From: Rhodocyclaceae bacterium
Lineage (GTDB): Bacteria; Pseudomonadota; Gammaproteobacteria; Burkholderiales; Rhodocyclaceae
Assembly (NCBI GenBank): GCA_030824275.1
Contig: JAVBXY010000005.1
Location: forward strand, 304,351-368,350
DNA length: 64,000 nucleotides
Direction: 5' to 3'
Part shown: piece by piece, positions 1-11,439 of the stretch
Layout: each line of letters begins with the position of its first letter
Numbering within the stretch: the stretch's first letter is position 1
The notes under the pieces: model-generated
What the model was told of the DNA's origin: nothing
Database searches by the model: none
Seen by the model: only the letters and a program-made list of their open reading frames with translations
Position numbers and translations under genes: made by a program

Positions 1-2
1 CC

Positions 3-131
3 TGGCTCAACAATAAGCCGACCATCATCGTGTTGCTCGACTCCTGGGGCAAGATGACTCGCATCGGCGACGCCAACCGCATCAAGCGTTGGGTTGAAAG
101 CGCTTCGCTGGCCCGTCCTTCCGCCGGCTGA
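3..131 (+). CDS. C-terminal fragment of a D-alanyl-D-alanine endopeptidase / PbpG-like serine hydrolase (truncated by window start)
   Basis: Open frame ending ...NNKPTIIVLLDSWGKMTRIGDANRIKRWVESASLARPSAG*, typical of the PbpG/DacA family C-terminus. Confidence 0.6.
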   Translation, partial: WLNNKPTIIVLLDSWGKMTRIGDANRIKRWVESASLARPSAG

Positions 132-150
132 TCCGGCCACCGTTTGAAAG

Positions 151-178
151 AAAAGCCGCCTTCGGGCGGCTTTTTCGT
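151..178 (+). terminator. Rho-independent terminator
   Basis: AAAAGCCGCCttcgGGCGGCTTTTTCG: GC stem followed by a T tract, 20 bp after the stop codon at 131. Confidence 0.85.
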
Positions 179-365
179 TTCCAGGCGGCCGCACCAAGGC
201 AAGCACCTGCTTGTTACCTATCGACAACAGGAATGACCACGATTACATCGAGGGCGTACATCTCTATTGCACTGCAACATCCGGGGCAGGCAGAATGCGT
301 CGCTTAAAAACCAGAACCCATTGCCCCCGACAGAGAAAGGACCACGGGAAAGCAGAGATATCTTC

Positions 366-3326
366 ATGTCGCACGCGCTTGCCTATGAACGCATCACGAC
401 CCTGTATGCCATCACCGCCGACCAACAGTCGCCGCTGGAGGAAAAGTTTCGTGCGCTGCTCGATCTCGGGCAGCAGGCCTTCGATCTCGATATCGGTTGC
501 ATCGCTCGGATAAGCGGCGATGTCTATGAGGTCGCGGCCGTAGTGCCGGTGACCAATGGGCTGATGCCCGGTTCGCGTTTTCCCCTGGAACATACCTACT
601 GCGGCGTCACCATCGCATCGTCCGATCCTGTGGGTTTCGATCAGGCTACCGGATCCGATTGGGAGCGCCATCCCTGTTTCCGCAAATTCCGGCAGGAGGC
701 CTATCTGGGGGCCCGTATCCTGGTGGACGACCAGCCTTGGGGAACCCTGAGTTTTTCCAGCCTGAACAAGGTCGCTCATCCGCATCCGGAAGAGGACTTC
801 CTGTTCATCAATCTGATGGCCCAATGGATCGGGCATGAGTTGGAGCGGGCCGATCATCACGAGAAGATGTGGGCCCTGAACGAATGGCGTCAGGCCTTGC
901 TCGATAGCGCCAATCTTTCGATCATCGCCACTGATCCGGATGGTGTCGTGGTCAGCGTCAATCATGCCGCCGAGCGCATGCTGGGTTACTCGGCGGTGGA
1001 GCTTGTCGGGCAGCGTCGGCCGCGCTTCCACGATCGGGACGAAGTCATCGCCCGCGCCAAACAATTGAGCGAAGAGCTTGGCGAGACGGTGGAGCCTGGC
1101 TTCGAGGTCATCGTTGCCCGCGCCCGTCGCGGTACTGCCGATGAAAGCGAATGGACTTATGTGCGCAAGGACGGTAGCCGTTTTGCCGTGCTCCAGTCGG
1201 TAACGGCGGTACGGGATGCCAAGGGCGGCTTGCGCGGCTTTCTCGGCACGGCGGTGGATCTTTCGCAGCGCAAGGCCCTCGAGGTTCAGACGGCCATTGC
1301 CCGTGCCAATGAGATGAGCCGCACCATCGTGCGTGCCATCAGCGAGGGCGTGATCGGCGTCGAGGATGCCTTTCCCCATCGCATCCGTTTCATCAATCCG
1401 GCGGCGGAAAAAATGCTGGGCGTCAGCGAGGCCGAAGCCAGCGGCAAGTCCCTGGAGAACGTCATCGGCCTGGCACCGGAGGAGGGCGCCGGGCCGGGCT
1501 CCCTGTTCTGTCGCCTGGTCCACGGCAAGCCCTTTGAGGCGATGATCGTCTCCTCGGGCCGGGACATGCCTTTCCCCGCTGCGTTCGTCACCTCCCGCGC
1601 CCTCGATGACACGGGGCTGGTGGTGCTCACGGTGCAGGATGTCACCGCACGCTGGCAATCCGACGAGCAGTTGCGTCTGGCCGAGCAGGTTTTCGAATAC
1701 AGCCCGGAGGCGATTCTGGTCACCGATGGCGACGGCACCATCCTGCGCGTCAATCCTGCCTTTACGCTGATCACCGGCTATCTTCCCGAGGAAGCCATCG
1801 GCCAGAACCCGCGCATCCTGCGTTCCGGACGACATGATGCGGACTTCTACCGCGAGCTGTGGCGCAGCCTGGACCAGAACGGCCATTGGCACGGTGAAAT
1901 CTGGGACCGGCGCAAGAACGCCGACATCTATCCGAAGTGGCTGTGCATCAACGCCGTACACCTGCCCCACGGCGTCACCCGTTACGTCGCCCTGTTCGCC
2001 GATATTTCGGAACGCAAGGAACACGAGGAGCGGATCGACTATCTGGCCCGTCACGACGCCCTGACCGGTCTCGCCAATCGTCGTCTGCTCGATGACCGTA
2101 TGGGCAAGCTGCTGTCTTCTGCGCGCAAGGGCGACCAGGGCGTGGCCCTGCTGCTGATCGACCTGGACCGCTTCAAGCAGGTGAATGACAGCCTCGGCCA
2201 TCAGGTTGGCGACCAGTTGCTGGTGGAAGTGGCACGTCGGCTCAATGCCTGCGTGCGCGGTGGCGATACCGTCGCTCGCCTCGGTGGCGATGAGTTCGTC
2301 GTCCTGCTGGCCGGCATCGCCGACCATCGCGGCATTGCCCATGTCGCGGAAAAAATCCGCGAAGCCCTGGCCCGTCCCGTGGAAGTCGGCGGACACTTGC
2401 TGCATACCTCGCCGTCGATTGGCATCAGCCTGTATCCCAGTGATGGCGCCGACCTGGAGGGGCTCTTGCAGGCTGCCGACATCGCCATGTATCAGGTCAA
2501 GGCTGCCGGTCGCAACGCCTGGATGTTCTTCGAGGCGCGCATGAACGAGGAAGTACGCACGCGCCATCAACTGGAAATCGACCTGCGCCGGGCTCTGGCC
2601 GAGAAACAGTTCGAGCTGCACTACCAGCCCCAGTTCGATGTGGATGGCGCCCGCGTGATTGCCTGGGAAGCCCTGCTGCGCTGGCAGCATCCGGAGCGCG
2701 GCTGGATCGAACCGACCGAGTTCATTCCCGTAGCCGAGGACACCGGCATGATCCTGCCGCTGGGCGAATGGGTGCTCGAAGCCGCCTGTCGCGAAGCGAT
2801 GGACTGGACCGTGCGACGCGGCGACGGTGAACGGGTGGCCGTCAATCTGTCGCCGCGCCAGTTCGATCAGCCGGCGCTGGTGGATGTCGTTGCTCGCGTA
2901 CTCAAGGACACCGGCTTGCCGGCGAACCGGCTGGAACTGGAAGTCACCGAAAGCGCCTTGATGGCGAATACGCCGAAGGTGCGCGAGACACTGCTCGGTC
3001 TTAAGGCCCTCGGCGTGCATCTGACCCTGGACGACTTCGGCACCGGTTATTCCTCCCTCGGCTACCTGAGTTCCTTTGCCGTTGACCGTCTGAAGATCGA
3101 CCGCTCCTTCATGCTCGACGTGGAAAACAAGCCGAACAACGGCGCCATCATCCATGCCGTGATCGCCCTGGCCAAGGCGCTGGGTCTGGAGGTCGTCGCC
3201 GAGGGCGTGGAAACCTGCGAGCAACTGGCTTTTCTGATCGACAGCGGCTGCGTCAAGGCGCAGGGCTTTCTCTACGGTCGGCCGATTCCGGCGAACGCTG
3301 TGCCCGACTTCAGTTTGCGTCAATAA
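366..3326 (+). CDS. GAF/PAS-domain diguanylate cyclase/phosphodiesterase (GGDEF-EAL)
   Basis: [26 protein letters not shown] and [13 protein letters not shown] motifs; PAS-like repeats; internal ATG at 366 (MSHALAYERIT) preferred over the ORF-track start. Confidence 0.9.
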   Translation: MSHALAYERITTLYAITADQQSPLEEKFRALLDLGQQAFDLDIGCIARISGDVYEVAAVVPVTNGLMPGSRFPLEHTYCGVTIASSDPVGFDQATGSDWERHPCFRKFRQEAYLGARILVDDQPWGTLSFSSLNKVAHPHPEEDFLFINLMAQWIGHELERADHHEKMWALNEWRQALLDSANLSIIATDPDGVVVSVNHAAERMLGYSAVELVGQRRPRFHDRDEVIARAKQLSEELGETVEPGFEVIVARARRGTADESEWTYVRKDGSRFAVLQSVTAVRDAKGGLRGFLGTAVDLSQRKALEVQTAIARANEMSRTIVRAISEGVIGVEDAFPHRIRFINPAAEKMLGVSEAEASGKSLENVIGLAPEEGAGPGSLFCRLVHGKPFEAMIVSSGRDMPFPAAFVTSRALDDTGLVVLTVQDVTARWQSDEQLRLAEQVFEYSPEAILVTDGDGTILRVNPAFTLITGYLPEEAIGQNPRILRSGRHDADFYRELWRSLDQNGHWHGEIWDRRKNADIYPKWLCINAVHLPHGVTRYVALFADISERKEHEERIDYLARHDALTGLANRRLLDDRMGKLLSSARKGDQGVALLLIDLDRFKQVNDSLGHQVGDQLLVEVARRLNACVRGGDTVARLGGDEFVVLLAGIADHRGIAHVAEKIREALARPVEVGGHLLHTSPSIGISLYPSDGADLEGLLQAADIAMYQVKAAGRNAWMFFEARMNEEVRTRHQLEIDLRRALAEKQFELHYQPQFDVDGARVIAWEALLRWQHPERGWIEPTEFIPVAEDTGMILPLGEWVLEAACREAMDWTVRRGDGERVAVNLSPRQFDQPALVDVVARVLKDTGLPANRLELEVTESALMANTPKVRETLLGLKALGVHLTLDDFGTGYSSLGYLSSFAVDRLKIDRSFMLDVENKPNNGAIIHAVIALAKALGLEVVAEGVETCEQLAFLIDSGCVKAQGFLYGRPIPANAVPDFSLRQ

Positions 3327-3392
3327 CCCTTCAGGCGAAATAGTTCGCCATGCGACGCGTTCTCATCTAGTGTGAAAGCGGGGCCGGCGAAT

Positions 3393-3408
3393 ATCGACAC
3401 GAGTCGAT
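3393..3408. promoter_or_regulatory. Candidate TetR-type operator (perfect 6-bp inverted repeat)
   Basis: ATCGAC-ACGA-GTCGAT, 25 bp upstream of the tetR-like ATG. Confidence 0.35.
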
Positions 3409-3433
3409 GCGTCTCCTCAACGGGAGAGCGACC

Positions 3434-4093
3434 ATGAAGAAGAACAGCAATGGTCAGGAGTTGGTGCGTGAGGAAGGCAGTCGTCGCGCGGACTTGGTGA
3501 ATGCGGCAGCCCGCCTGTTCAGGGAAAAGGGATTCGATGCCACCACGATCCGCGATATCGCCGGCGCCGTCGGCATGGGATCGGGTTCTCCCTTTTGTCA
3601 TTTTCGCAGCAAGCAGCACATCCTCGGCAGCATCGTGCTGGAAGGCATGCAGTCGGTCTTGGAGGACGCCGAGGCCTTGGTGGCGCGGCGCATGTCCGCG
3701 CCGGATCGGTTCCGCGCGTTGATGAAACTCCACGTCGACGTCCTGCATCGACCCGGCAATGATTTCATCGCCGTGATGCTCTACGAATGGCGCGCCCTGT
3801 CGCCGGAAATCCGTGCCCAGTTGGTCACCCTGATGGATCGCTACGAAGCCCTGTGGCACGACTGCTTGCGGCGACTCCAGCGTGCGGGCCACATATCCGG
3901 CGACCTGCGCCTGATGCGACAGGTGATCCTCGGTGCCATGAACTGGAGCCTGCGCTGGTTCCGCCCGGAAGGCGAACTGTCTGCTGGCGAGCTGGCTGAG
4001 AATGCCGCCAGCTTGTTCCTTGGGCTCTCGCTGGAAACGCCAGCGGCAAGACGCAATGAACGCCGTAACCTCTACGGGTCACCTCCGGCCTGA
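3434..4093 (+). CDS. TetR family transcriptional regulator
   Basis: N-terminal HTH: RADLVNAAARLFREKGFDATTIRDIAGAVGMGSGSPFCHFRSKQHIL. Confidence 0.88.
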   Translation: MKKNSNGQELVREEGSRRADLVNAAARLFREKGFDATTIRDIAGAVGMGSGSPFCHFRSKQHILGSIVLEGMQSVLEDAEALVARRMSAPDRFRALMKLHVDVLHRPGNDFIAVMLYEWRALSPEIRAQLVTLMDRYEALWHDCLRRLQRAGHISGDLRLMRQVILGAMNWSLRWFRPEGELSAGELAENAASLFLGLSLETPAARRNERRNLYGSPPA

Positions 4094-4123
4094 CGGCCTC
4101 CCCGTGCCGCCAGCGCCGACTTT
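4061..4123 (+). repeat. 63-bp extended repeat, copy 1 (includes the tetR stop codon)
   Basis: CGCCGTAACCTCT[A]CGGGTCACCTCCGGCCTGACGGCCTCCCCGT[G]CCGCCAGCGCCGACTTT; matches 62630-62692 with 2 mismatches. Confidence 0.9.
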
Positions 4124-4124
4124 C
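4101..4124 (+). repeat. Dispersed 24-bp motif copy 1 (intergenic, convergent genes)
   Basis: CCCGTGCCGCCAGCGCCGACTTTC against consensus GCCGTnnnGCCARCGCCGACTTTT. Confidence 0.9.
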
Positions 4125-4153
4125 CCGTACCGAATCCCCAGCAGGCCTGACGC

Positions 4154-6772
4154 CTACTCCTGGTTTCGCAGCGACTCGCCGTAGTGTCGGAAGGCTTCGC
4201 GAATCGCGTCCAGTAGGTCGACTTCCTCCCAGGGTTTGGTTAGGAAGCGGAAAATCTCGCCACGGTTGATGGCATCGGTCAGGCTTTCCAGTCCGGTGTA
4301 GCCGGACAGCACCATGCGTACCGCCTTGGGGTGCATGACGCGGGCGCGGGCCAGCAGTTCCGTGCCCGACATGCCGGGCATGCGCTGGTCGGTCAGGATC
4401 ACCCCCACATCGTGTTCGGCCAGCAGGGCCAGCGCTTCCTCTCCGCTGGTAGCGGTCAATATCCGGTAGTTCTCACGCCGTAGCAGGCGCTTCACGGCTG
4501 AAAGCACATTGGCCTCGTCATCGACCAGTAATAGAGTGGATTGGGCCTCGTTGTCGACCGGTACCTGTGGCGGGCGGAAGGACATCAGGAAATGGGTCAT
4601 CTCGGCGGCCGGCAAGGGGCGGCTGATCAGATAGCCCTGGATGACATCGCATTGCAGCGAACGCAGATAGCGCGCCTGGCCCTGGTCTTCCACGCCCTCG
4701 GCGATCACTTCCAATCCCAGGCTGTGGCCGAGCGCGATGATCGCTTTGACGATGGAGGCATTGCCGCTGTTGGTGGTCATGTCGCGGACGAATGACATAT
4801 CCACCTTCAGCTTGTGCACTTCCAGTTGTTGCAGATAGGCCAGCGAGGAATAGCCGGTGCCGAAATCGTCAATCGACAGCCGCACGCCGAGCGCCTTGAT
4901 ATCGGCCAGCGAGCGGAATGACTGGTCGCGGTCCACCATCACGAAGCTTTCGGTGATTTCAAGTTCCAGCTGGTCGGGCGGGATGCCGGTATCGCGCAGC
5001 GCGGCACTGACGGATTCGACCAGCTTGCCCCGGCTCAATTGCACGGCGGAAACGTTCACCGCCGTCTGCCGTGGCGTCAACCCGGCGTCTGACCAGCGTT
5101 TGATCTGGCGGCAGGTTTCGTGCAAAACCCAGTCGCCCAGGCGGACCACCAGTCCGCTTTCTTCGGCCAGGGGAATGAACTCCCCGGGGGGAATCAGCCC
5201 CCGCTCGGGATGCTGCCAGCGGACCAGGGCTTCGAGACCGACGATCTCGCCGCTGATCAGGTCGATCTGCGGCTGGTAGTGAAGGATCAGCTCCTGGCGA
5301 TCCAGCGCACGGCGCAGATCGGCCTCCAGCGTCAGGCGCTGTTTGGCGCGCAGAGTCATCTCCGGCGAGGAGAAACGCAGGATGCCGCGGCCTTGCATCT
5401 TCGCCTGATGCAGGGCCGCATCGGCGCTGCTTTGCAGCGTGCCGGCATCCGCGCCGTCCGCCGGATACATGGCGATGCCGATGCTGGCGCCGACATACAC
5501 GCCGTGACCATCGAGTACGAAGGGCTCGGCCAGCGCATCGATCATGCGCTGCGCCAGTAGGTCGATCGAGGGCATGTCCTCGCGGGGCGTGAGGACGATG
5601 TTGAACTCGTCGCCGCCGATGCGGGCAATGCTGTCGGGGTCCGGCAACAGGCTTTGCAGGCGGTTACCTGCCTCCACCAGCAACTGGTCGCCGAGATCGT
5701 GGCCGAGACTTTCGTTGACGGTTTTGAAGTTATCGAGATCGACAAAGAGCAGGGCAAACTGCCCCTGGCTGCGCTCTGCCTGCGTGATCGAATGCGCCAG
5801 CACTTCGATGAACAGGAGCCGGTTGGGTAGCCCGGTCAGCGGGTCGCGGTGGGCCAGCACCTGATATTTCTCCTCGCTCATTTCGAGTAAGGCGGTGCGT
5901 TGCGCCACCGTATCCTCCAGCAAGCGCCGTAGGCGCGACAACTCAAGATGGGTGCGGATGCGGGCATGCACTTCATCGATGTCGAAGGGCTTGGTGATGT
6001 AGTCGGCGGCGCCAATGGCAAAGCCCCGAACCTTTTCCTCGGTGGCATCCACGACCGATACGAACACCACTGGAATGCGGTTTCCCACCGGATGCGCCTT
6101 GATGCGGCGGCAGACTTCATAGCCGTCCATGCCGGGCATCACGATGTCGAGCAGTACCAGATCGGGCGGCGACGCCCCGTCTATGATTTCCAGGGCCTTC
6201 GGCCCATTGCAGGCAACCTGGATGCGATAGTCGTTCTTCAGTGCCTCGATCAGGGCGTGCACGTTCTCCGGCACATCGTCCACCACCAGCAGGCAAGGCT
6301 GCTGTGCCGGATTGCTTGGGGCCGCCGTATCGAAGAGGAATGGGTTGCGGCGATAGCGCATCAATTCGAGTTGGGTGCGCACGCGCATCTTCAGCAGTTC
6401 GGGATTGATCGGCTTGGTGATGTAGTCGGCAACGCCCAGGGTCAGTCCGCGCGCTTCGTCGGCGGCTTCCGAGAGTGCTGTGACGAAGATCACCGGAATC
6501 GTTGCTGTCGTCGGGCTCGATTTCAGGCGCGCCAGAACCGAGTAGCCATCCATGCCGGGCATCCGGATGTCGAGCAGGATCAGGTCCGGGCGCGGCATGC
6601 GCTGCGCCAGTTCCAGAGCCTTCTCGCCGGAGGTGGCAGCAGCGATGGCGTATTCGTCGCGCAACACACTCATCAGCGCGTGCAGGTTCTCCGGGACGTC
6701 ATCGACAATCAGGATGCGGGGACGGCTATCGCCGGGGAGGGGATGTTTGTCGGTCATGGCGGGTTCATTCAT
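4154..6772 (-). CDS. Multi-receiver response regulator: REC-REC-GGDEF-EAL-REC
   Basis: Three receiver domains ([11 protein letters not shown]..., [11 protein letters not shown]..., [11 protein letters not shown]...), [38 protein letters not shown]. Confidence 0.9.
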   Translation of the reverse strand: MNEPAMTDKHPLPGDSRPRILIVDDVPENLHALMSVLRDEYAIAAATSGEKALELAQRMPRPDLILLDIRMPGMDGYSVLARLKSSPTTATIPVIFVTALSEAADEARGLTLGVADYITKPINPELLKMRVRTQLELMRYRRNPFLFDTAAPSNPAQQPCLLVVDDVPENVHALIEALKNDYRIQVACNGPKALEIIDGASPPDLVLLDIVMPGMDGYEVCRRIKAHPVGNRIPVVFVSVVDATEEKVRGFAIGAADYITKPFDIDEVHARIRTHLELSRLRRLLEDTVAQRTALLEMSEEKYQVLAHRDPLTGLPNRLLFIEVLAHSITQAERSQGQFALLFVDLDNFKTVNESLGHDLGDQLLVEAGNRLQSLLPDPDSIARIGGDEFNIVLTPREDMPSIDLLAQRMIDALAEPFVLDGHGVYVGASIGIAMYPADGADAGTLQSSADAALHQAKMQGRGILRFSSPEMTLRAKQRLTLEADLRRALDRQELILHYQPQIDLISGEIVGLEALVRWQHPERGLIPPGEFIPLAEESGLVVRLGDWVLHETCRQIKRWSDAGLTPRQTAVNVSAVQLSRGKLVESVSAALRDTGIPPDQLELEITESFVMVDRDQSFRSLADIKALGVRLSIDDFGTGYSSLAYLQQLEVHKLKVDMSFVRDMTTNSGNASIVKAIIALGHSLGLEVIAEGVEDQGQARYLRSLQCDVIQGYLISRPLPAAEMTHFLMSFRPPQVPVDNEAQSTLLLVDDEANVLSAVKRLLRRENYRILTATSGEEALALLAEHDVGVILTDQRMPGMSGTELLARARVMHPKAVRMVLSGYTGLESLTDAINRGEIFRFLTKPWEEVDLLDAIREAFRHYGESLRNQE

Positions 6773-9700
6773 TGTTCAGGCCTTCCTGCAACTGCTGCAG
6801 TCGCGCCAGGGCACGATCAGTATCGAACACCTCCACGTGTTCGGCAATCGCGGCAATGTCGGACGCGCAGGGGGTGCCGGCAACGCCGGTCTGCAACTCG
6901 GCGAGCAGGGATTCGGCGGCGCCCAGGTCAAAGCTCAGCGCGTGGGCGAGGCGGGCCAGGTGTTCGCGGAGCTGATCGGGGGATAGTGGCGTGGTAGCCG
7001 GGGGCGATGTTTGTATGGATGGGGTGGCGAGGCCAGCGATGTCGCGCAGCAGCTTGCGCATCAGCCCGTCCATCTCGTCCAGCATGGCGGGCTCAGGCTG
7101 TGTGCTCTTTTTCAAGCGTGCGTCGATGGCGCCAAGGTGTTCGTACAGTGCGTTGGCGCCGAGGTTGCCGGTCACGCCCTTCAGGGTATGGCAATACTCC
7201 TGTGCTGCCTGCATGTCCGGTTTTGCCAGAAGTCCGCGCAGTCTGTCGGCGGCATCGGCGTAATGCTCGCTAAAGCGCTGCAACTGCTTGCGGTAGGCGT
7301 CGGCCTTGCCGCCGATGCGGCGTATGCCTTCGCGTGCATCGAGGCTGTCCAGCGCCAACAGCTCGGGCGGCAGCTCCGCTGTTCCCGATGCAATGCTCAC
7401 GCGTTTTCCCGTTCCCTGCGCTGGCAAATGTATCCAGTTCGCCAGTACCGCCATCAGTCGGTCCGGCATGATGGGTTTGGTGACGTGGTCGTTCATGCCG
7501 GCGGCGGCGCATTTTTCTGCGTCCTGTGCCATTGCCAGTGCCGTCATGGCGATGATCGGCAGGCGGGCGAAGCGTTCGCTGCCGGGAAGCTCTCCATTGG
7601 CCAGGGCGCGAATCTGTCGCGTCGCGTCGAGACCATCCATCACCGGCATCTGGATGTCCATCAGCACCGCGTCGTAGTCCTGTTCCCTGACCTTGGCCAC
7701 GGCTTCCTCGCCGTTCACGGCCTCGTCCACCACCATGCCTTCGCTGCGCAAAAGTTCGATGGCGAATTCGCGGTTGATGTCGTTGTCCTCGACCAGCAGC
7801 AGGCGCGCGCCAGCCAGGCGGCCGCTGACGGCAAGATCGGGTTTGCTGCGCTGCCTGTCCTCGTGGCCCAGGATACGGCCTCGGCCGAGCACCGAGAGGA
7901 TGGTGTCGAGCAGGGTCGAAGGCGATACCGGCTTGATCAGGAAACCGTCGACGCCGGCCTGTTCGGCAAGACGGATCACATCCTCGCGGCCATAGGCGGT
8001 GATCATGACCACCCGTGGCTTGGGCGAGATGGCCGGGTCGCCGTGGATGCGCCGGGTCGCCTCGTCGCCGTTCATGCCCGGCATGCGCCAGTCCATCAGC
8101 ACCAGGTCGTAGGGTTTGCCTGTGGCCCTTGACAGGGCATCCAGGGCGGCCGCACCGCTGGCTTCGGTATCGACGTCGAGATGAATGAAGCGCAGCATCT
8201 CGGCCAGTATCTCCCGCGAGACCTGATTGTCATCCACCACCAGAACGCGTATGCCCTGGAGCAGCGGGCCGGCCTGCTCGATCAACGCGCTCGGCGTCGC
8301 CTGGCGGGCGATGCCGAGACGTACCGTGAAGCAGAAGGTGCTGCCCTGGCCAGGCTGCGAATCCTCGACCCAGATACGACCGCCCATCAGTTCGACCAGG
8401 TTCTTGCTGATCGCCAGCCCCAGGCCAGTGCCGCCGAAGCGGCGCGTGGTGGACTGATCGGCCTGGGTGAATTTGTCGAACAGCTTGCCCTGGATTTCCG
8501 GTGACATGCCGATGCCCGAGTCGCGCACCGTAACCTGCATGACGAGATCGCCGCTGCTCATGGACAGGGCGCGGAAGGCCAGTTCCACCTCGCCCTGTTT
8601 GGTGAACTTGACCGCATTGCCGCACAGGTTCAGCAGAATCTGGCCCAGGCGCAAGGGATCACCGACCAGGTGGGCCGGAATCGTCGCGTCGTAGCGGATG
8701 AGGAATTCGATGCCCTTGTGTTCGGCCTGGTAGGCGATGGCATCGGTCAGTTGTTCCAGCACGGCATCAAGGCCGAACTCGACCTGTTCGATGTCCAGTT
8801 TGCCGGCCTCGATTTTCGAGAAATCGAGGATGTCGTTGATGATGCCCAGCAGCGAGTGTGCCGCGCCCTGGGCCTTCATCAGATGGTTGTGCAAGGCTGC
8901 CGGCAGTTCGTTCTTTAGCGCCAGGTAGAGCATGCCGAGGATGGCATTCATCGGCGTGCGTATCTCGTGGCTCATATTGGCGAGGAAGTCGCTTTTCACC
9001 CGTGACAGGCGTTCGGCCTCTTCCTTGGCGGCCTGCAATTCCGCTGTGCGCGCCGCGACCAGATGTTCCAGATTGGCGCGCTCCTGTTCCAGTTCCTGTT
9101 TGGCGCGAACCAGGGCCCGGGTGCGTCGGTTGACCTGCCAGCGCAGCAACAGGGTGACGGCGATCAACAGCACCAGTGCCGCCCCGCCACCCGCCAGCGA
9201 CCACTGTATCCACTGAGGTACCAGGACTTCGGGGGGGGCCGCCATGCTCTTGTGCAGGGCCGAGAAATACGGTGAGCCCGAGGTCCGCCGCCAGTCGGTC
9301 AGATAGACGTCGATGCGCTCCAGCAGGTCGGCATGGCGGCCGTTGGTGGTGGCGAAATACAGGGTGCTGGGCAGGAAGACGATGGGCGTTTCCTGCAACT
9401 TGTATTTACCGCCGTTACGTGCGGCGAAGAAGCTGTTGGTGACCACCGCGTCGGCCTTGTCGGCGACCACAGCGGCATAGCCTTCATCCAGGGAATTCAC
9501 CCGTACAGGCAGAAAGGCGTGGCCGCCGCCGGCCATCAACTGGGCGAAGAACTGCTGCTGGATGCCGCCCTCGAGAATGGCTACGCGCTTGCCGGCGAGG
9601 TCGGCGAGGGTATGCGTCCTGTGCTGCGGCCGGCTGTACACCTGCGACCAGCTGTTGGCGACCGAGACCGTGTTGAAGTCGAAGCGCTGCGCCCGCTCGG

Positions 9701-10010
9701 CGGAAAAGGCCACGTCGGGCATCAGGTCGAGCTTGCCCTGTTCCAGTTGCGTCAGGCACTCCGCCCATTGGCAGGGCACGTAGCGCAGCTGCCAGCCTTC
9801 GCTGCGTGCGATTTCGTCGAGCAGTTCGACGAATAGGCCGGCTGGTCGGCCCCTGCTGTCCGTGTAGACCTTGGGCGCGTTTTCGTAGAGCCCGACCGTG
9901 ATGCTGCGCGGCTTCCGCCCATCATCGCCGTCGTCGCGCCATTGCCAGGCGAGGAGCGTCAGCACCATCAGGACGGCCGGACCAATAAGGAGGAGCGACG
10001 GACGTTTCAT
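6765..10010 (-). CDS. BvgS-like hybrid sensor histidine kinase (periplasmic SBP_bac_3 sensor, HisKA/HATPase, two REC, HPt)
   Basis: N-terminal TM plus SBP-like region; [22 protein letters not shown]-box; [18 protein letters not shown]; two REC domains; C-terminal HPt ([14 protein letters not shown]). Confidence 0.9.
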   Translation of the reverse strand: MKRPSLLLIGPAVLMVLTLLAWQWRDDGDDGRKPRSITVGLYENAPKVYTDSRGRPAGLFVELLDEIARSEGWQLRYVPCQWAECLTQLEQGKLDLMPDVAFSAERAQRFDFNTVSVANSWSQVYSRPQHRTHTLADLAGKRVAILEGGIQQQFFAQLMAGGGHAFLPVRVNSLDEGYAAVVADKADAVVTNSFFAARNGGKYKLQETPIVFLPSTLYFATTNGRHADLLERIDVYLTDWRRTSGSPYFSALHKSMAAPPEVLVPQWIQWSLAGGGAALVLLIAVTLLLRWQVNRRTRALVRAKQELEQERANLEHLVAARTAELQAAKEEAERLSRVKSDFLANMSHEIRTPMNAILGMLYLALKNELPAALHNHLMKAQGAAHSLLGIINDILDFSKIEAGKLDIEQVEFGLDAVLEQLTDAIAYQAEHKGIEFLIRYDATIPAHLVGDPLRLGQILLNLCGNAVKFTKQGEVELAFRALSMSSGDLVMQVTVRDSGIGMSPEIQGKLFDKFTQADQSTTRRFGGTGLGLAISKNLVELMGGRIWVEDSQPGQGSTFCFTVRLGIARQATPSALIEQAGPLLQGIRVLVVDDNQVSREILAEMLRFIHLDVDTEASGAAALDALSRATGKPYDLVLMDWRMPGMNGDEATRRIHGDPAISPKPRVVMITAYGREDVIRLAEQAGVDGFLIKPVSPSTLLDTILSVLGRGRILGHEDRQRSKPDLAVSGRLAGARLLLVEDNDINREFAIELLRSEGMVVDEAVNGEEAVAKVREQDYDAVLMDIQMPVMDGLDATRQIRALANGELPGSERFARLPIIAMTALAMAQDAEKCAAAGMNDHVTKPIMPDRLMAVLANWIHLPAQGTGKRVSIASGTAELPPELLALDSLDAREGIRRIGGKADAYRKQLQRFSEHYADAADRLRGLLAKPDMQAAQEYCHTLKGVTGNLGANALYEHLGAIDARLKKSTQPEPAMLDEMDGLMRKLLRDIAGLATPSIQTSPPATTPLSPDQLREHLARLAHALSFDLGAAESLLAELQTGVAGTPCASDIAAIAEHVEVFDTDRALARLQQLQEGLNNE

Positions 10011-11290
10011 CGGAATGCCAGCGTGTAGTTGAGGATCAGATGATATTCGTCGGTGAGGTCTCGTACCCCTGCCAGTCGTTGTTCGAAACGCGCGGCGCGG
10101 GCGCGCAGCCAAAGAGGCCTGGCCCATGCCGGGCAGTGACTGGCCGTGAAGCGGTAGTCGACGTTGATGTCATGTTCGCGGTTCGTCGACAGGGCTGCGC
10201 CATTGGCGGCGTTGATGGCCCGGTCGCCGACCGTGGTGGAAAGGTTGAGGCTCAGGCCCGTGATCCCAAGTTTGGCAAAGTCCACGGCGGCATCAAGTCC
10301 GCGCACCCGTTCGCCGGCGCGATTGAAGTTGTTGATGATGCGACTGGCGTAGCCCGGCCAGGAACCGAAGGGCATGCGATAGGCCGCGCTGTCGGCGGTC
10401 TTCATCGCCAGGGCGGACAGGGTGAGCGGACCATGCAGCAGTTCCGCCCGCAGGCCGCCGGTCCATGTGTCGAAGGCGGCGCCGGTCAGCAGCCTGTCGC
10501 CGTTGCTGGACTGGCGAAAATACTGGGCGCCCAAACTCAGGCGGTTGTCGCTGCCGAGTGGCATTCGCCAGGCGGCGTCGGCGTAGCTGGAGGTCAGTAG
10601 ATGACGGATGCGGTAGCTGGCGAAGCCCAGGCTTAGTGCTTCGCTGGGGGCACCGCGCAGGCTGAGCAGCCACATCGGTTCATTGCGGTTGGCTGAAGCA
10701 CCGGCCACGGCGGCGACGGTGTCGAAATAATCCCAATGGCGGGATTTCATTTTGTCGAGACGGGCCAGGTAATAGCTGGCGCCCCCCAGGCTACCGGTGA
10801 GGGCGGCGCCCTGGAAGCTGCGCGGTGACATCCGCGTGTCCTGCGGGTTAACCTCGAACTGGTTGACCACGAAGCGGCCGGCAGTCAGGGTCTGCTCGGC
10901 GAGCTTCACGGCGCCATAGGATTCGCCGAGCACCGTATAGCTGCGCTGTCCCTGGGCCAGCACGGAGGCGCCATCCATATCGGCGGGGCCGTGCAGTTTT
11001 TGCGAGCTGTAAGCGGTCAGGCCGATGCGCAGCGTATCGCCGAGCCAGCCGGAGCGATAGTCGAGCCAGCCGCCGCCGGCCCAGGCCAGGCTGTCGGCAG
11101 CGCTGGACTTGTCGCGCTTCAGGTAGTGGGAGCGTAGTTGGAGCGTGAGCTCGCTGTCGCGGAAAAGGGCAGTGCCGATCGCATCCATGCCACCGTTTCC
11201 AGCGGTCGCTGCCGTAGCGAGAACAAGCAACGCCGTGCCTGCGTAAAGGCGAACAGGCATGCGTCGATCCGGTGAGGCGGGGATGGCCAT
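10007..11290 (-). CDS. OprD family outer-membrane porin
   Basis: Signal peptide, [18 protein letters not shown] start, repeated beta-strand pattern, terminal ...NYTLAFR. Confidence 0.75.
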   Translation of the reverse strand: MAIPASPDRRMPVRLYAGTALLVLATAATAGNGGMDAIGTALFRDSELTLQLRSHYLKRDKSSAADSLAWAGGGWLDYRSGWLGDTLRIGLTAYSSQKLHGPADMDGASVLAQGQRSYTVLGESYGAVKLAEQTLTAGRFVVNQFEVNPQDTRMSPRSFQGAALTGSLGGASYYLARLDKMKSRHWDYFDTVAAVAGASANRNEPMWLLSLRGAPSEALSLGFASYRIRHLLTSSYADAAWRMPLGSDNRLSLGAQYFRQSSNGDRLLTGAAFDTWTGGLRAELLHGPLTLSALAMKTADSAAYRMPFGSWPGYASRIINNFNRAGERVRGLDAAVDFAKLGITGLSLNLSTTVGDRAINAANGAALSTNREHDINVDYRFTASHCPAWARPLWLRARAARFEQRLAGVRDLTDEYHLILNYTLAFR

Positions 11291-11365
11291 GGGGACGAAA
11301 ACGGACAGGCAAATCTTGATGCAGCCATCCTACTCCGAAGCGCCGTCGGCCACTGATCCCACCTC

Positions 11366-11395
11366 CGCCAGCACCGATAAAAGTCGGCGCTGGCG
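11366..11395. terminator. Hairpin made by a 24-bp motif copy and a flanking inverted half copy
   Basis: CGCCAGCACCGA-TAAAAG-TCGGCGCTGGCG: 12-bp arms with one internal mismatch, located after the ppc stop. Confidence 0.5.
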
Positions 11396-11402
11396 ATACG
11401 GC
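11379..11402 (-). repeat. Dispersed 24-bp motif copy 2 (intergenic, 3' of ppc)
   Basis: Minus strand GCCGTATCGCCAGCGCCGACTTTT. Confidence 0.9.
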
Positions 11403-11439
11403 AAAAAGTGCGGCAAAAGCGCCGCGCGGCGCGCCTCGC

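Noticed and set aside
264-3323. 1019-aa minus-strand ORF antisense to the GGDEF-EAL gene
   Set aside because: Exact shadow of a well-supported coding gene. Low-complexity Q/G/H-rich translation typical of antisense frames in GC-rich DNA.
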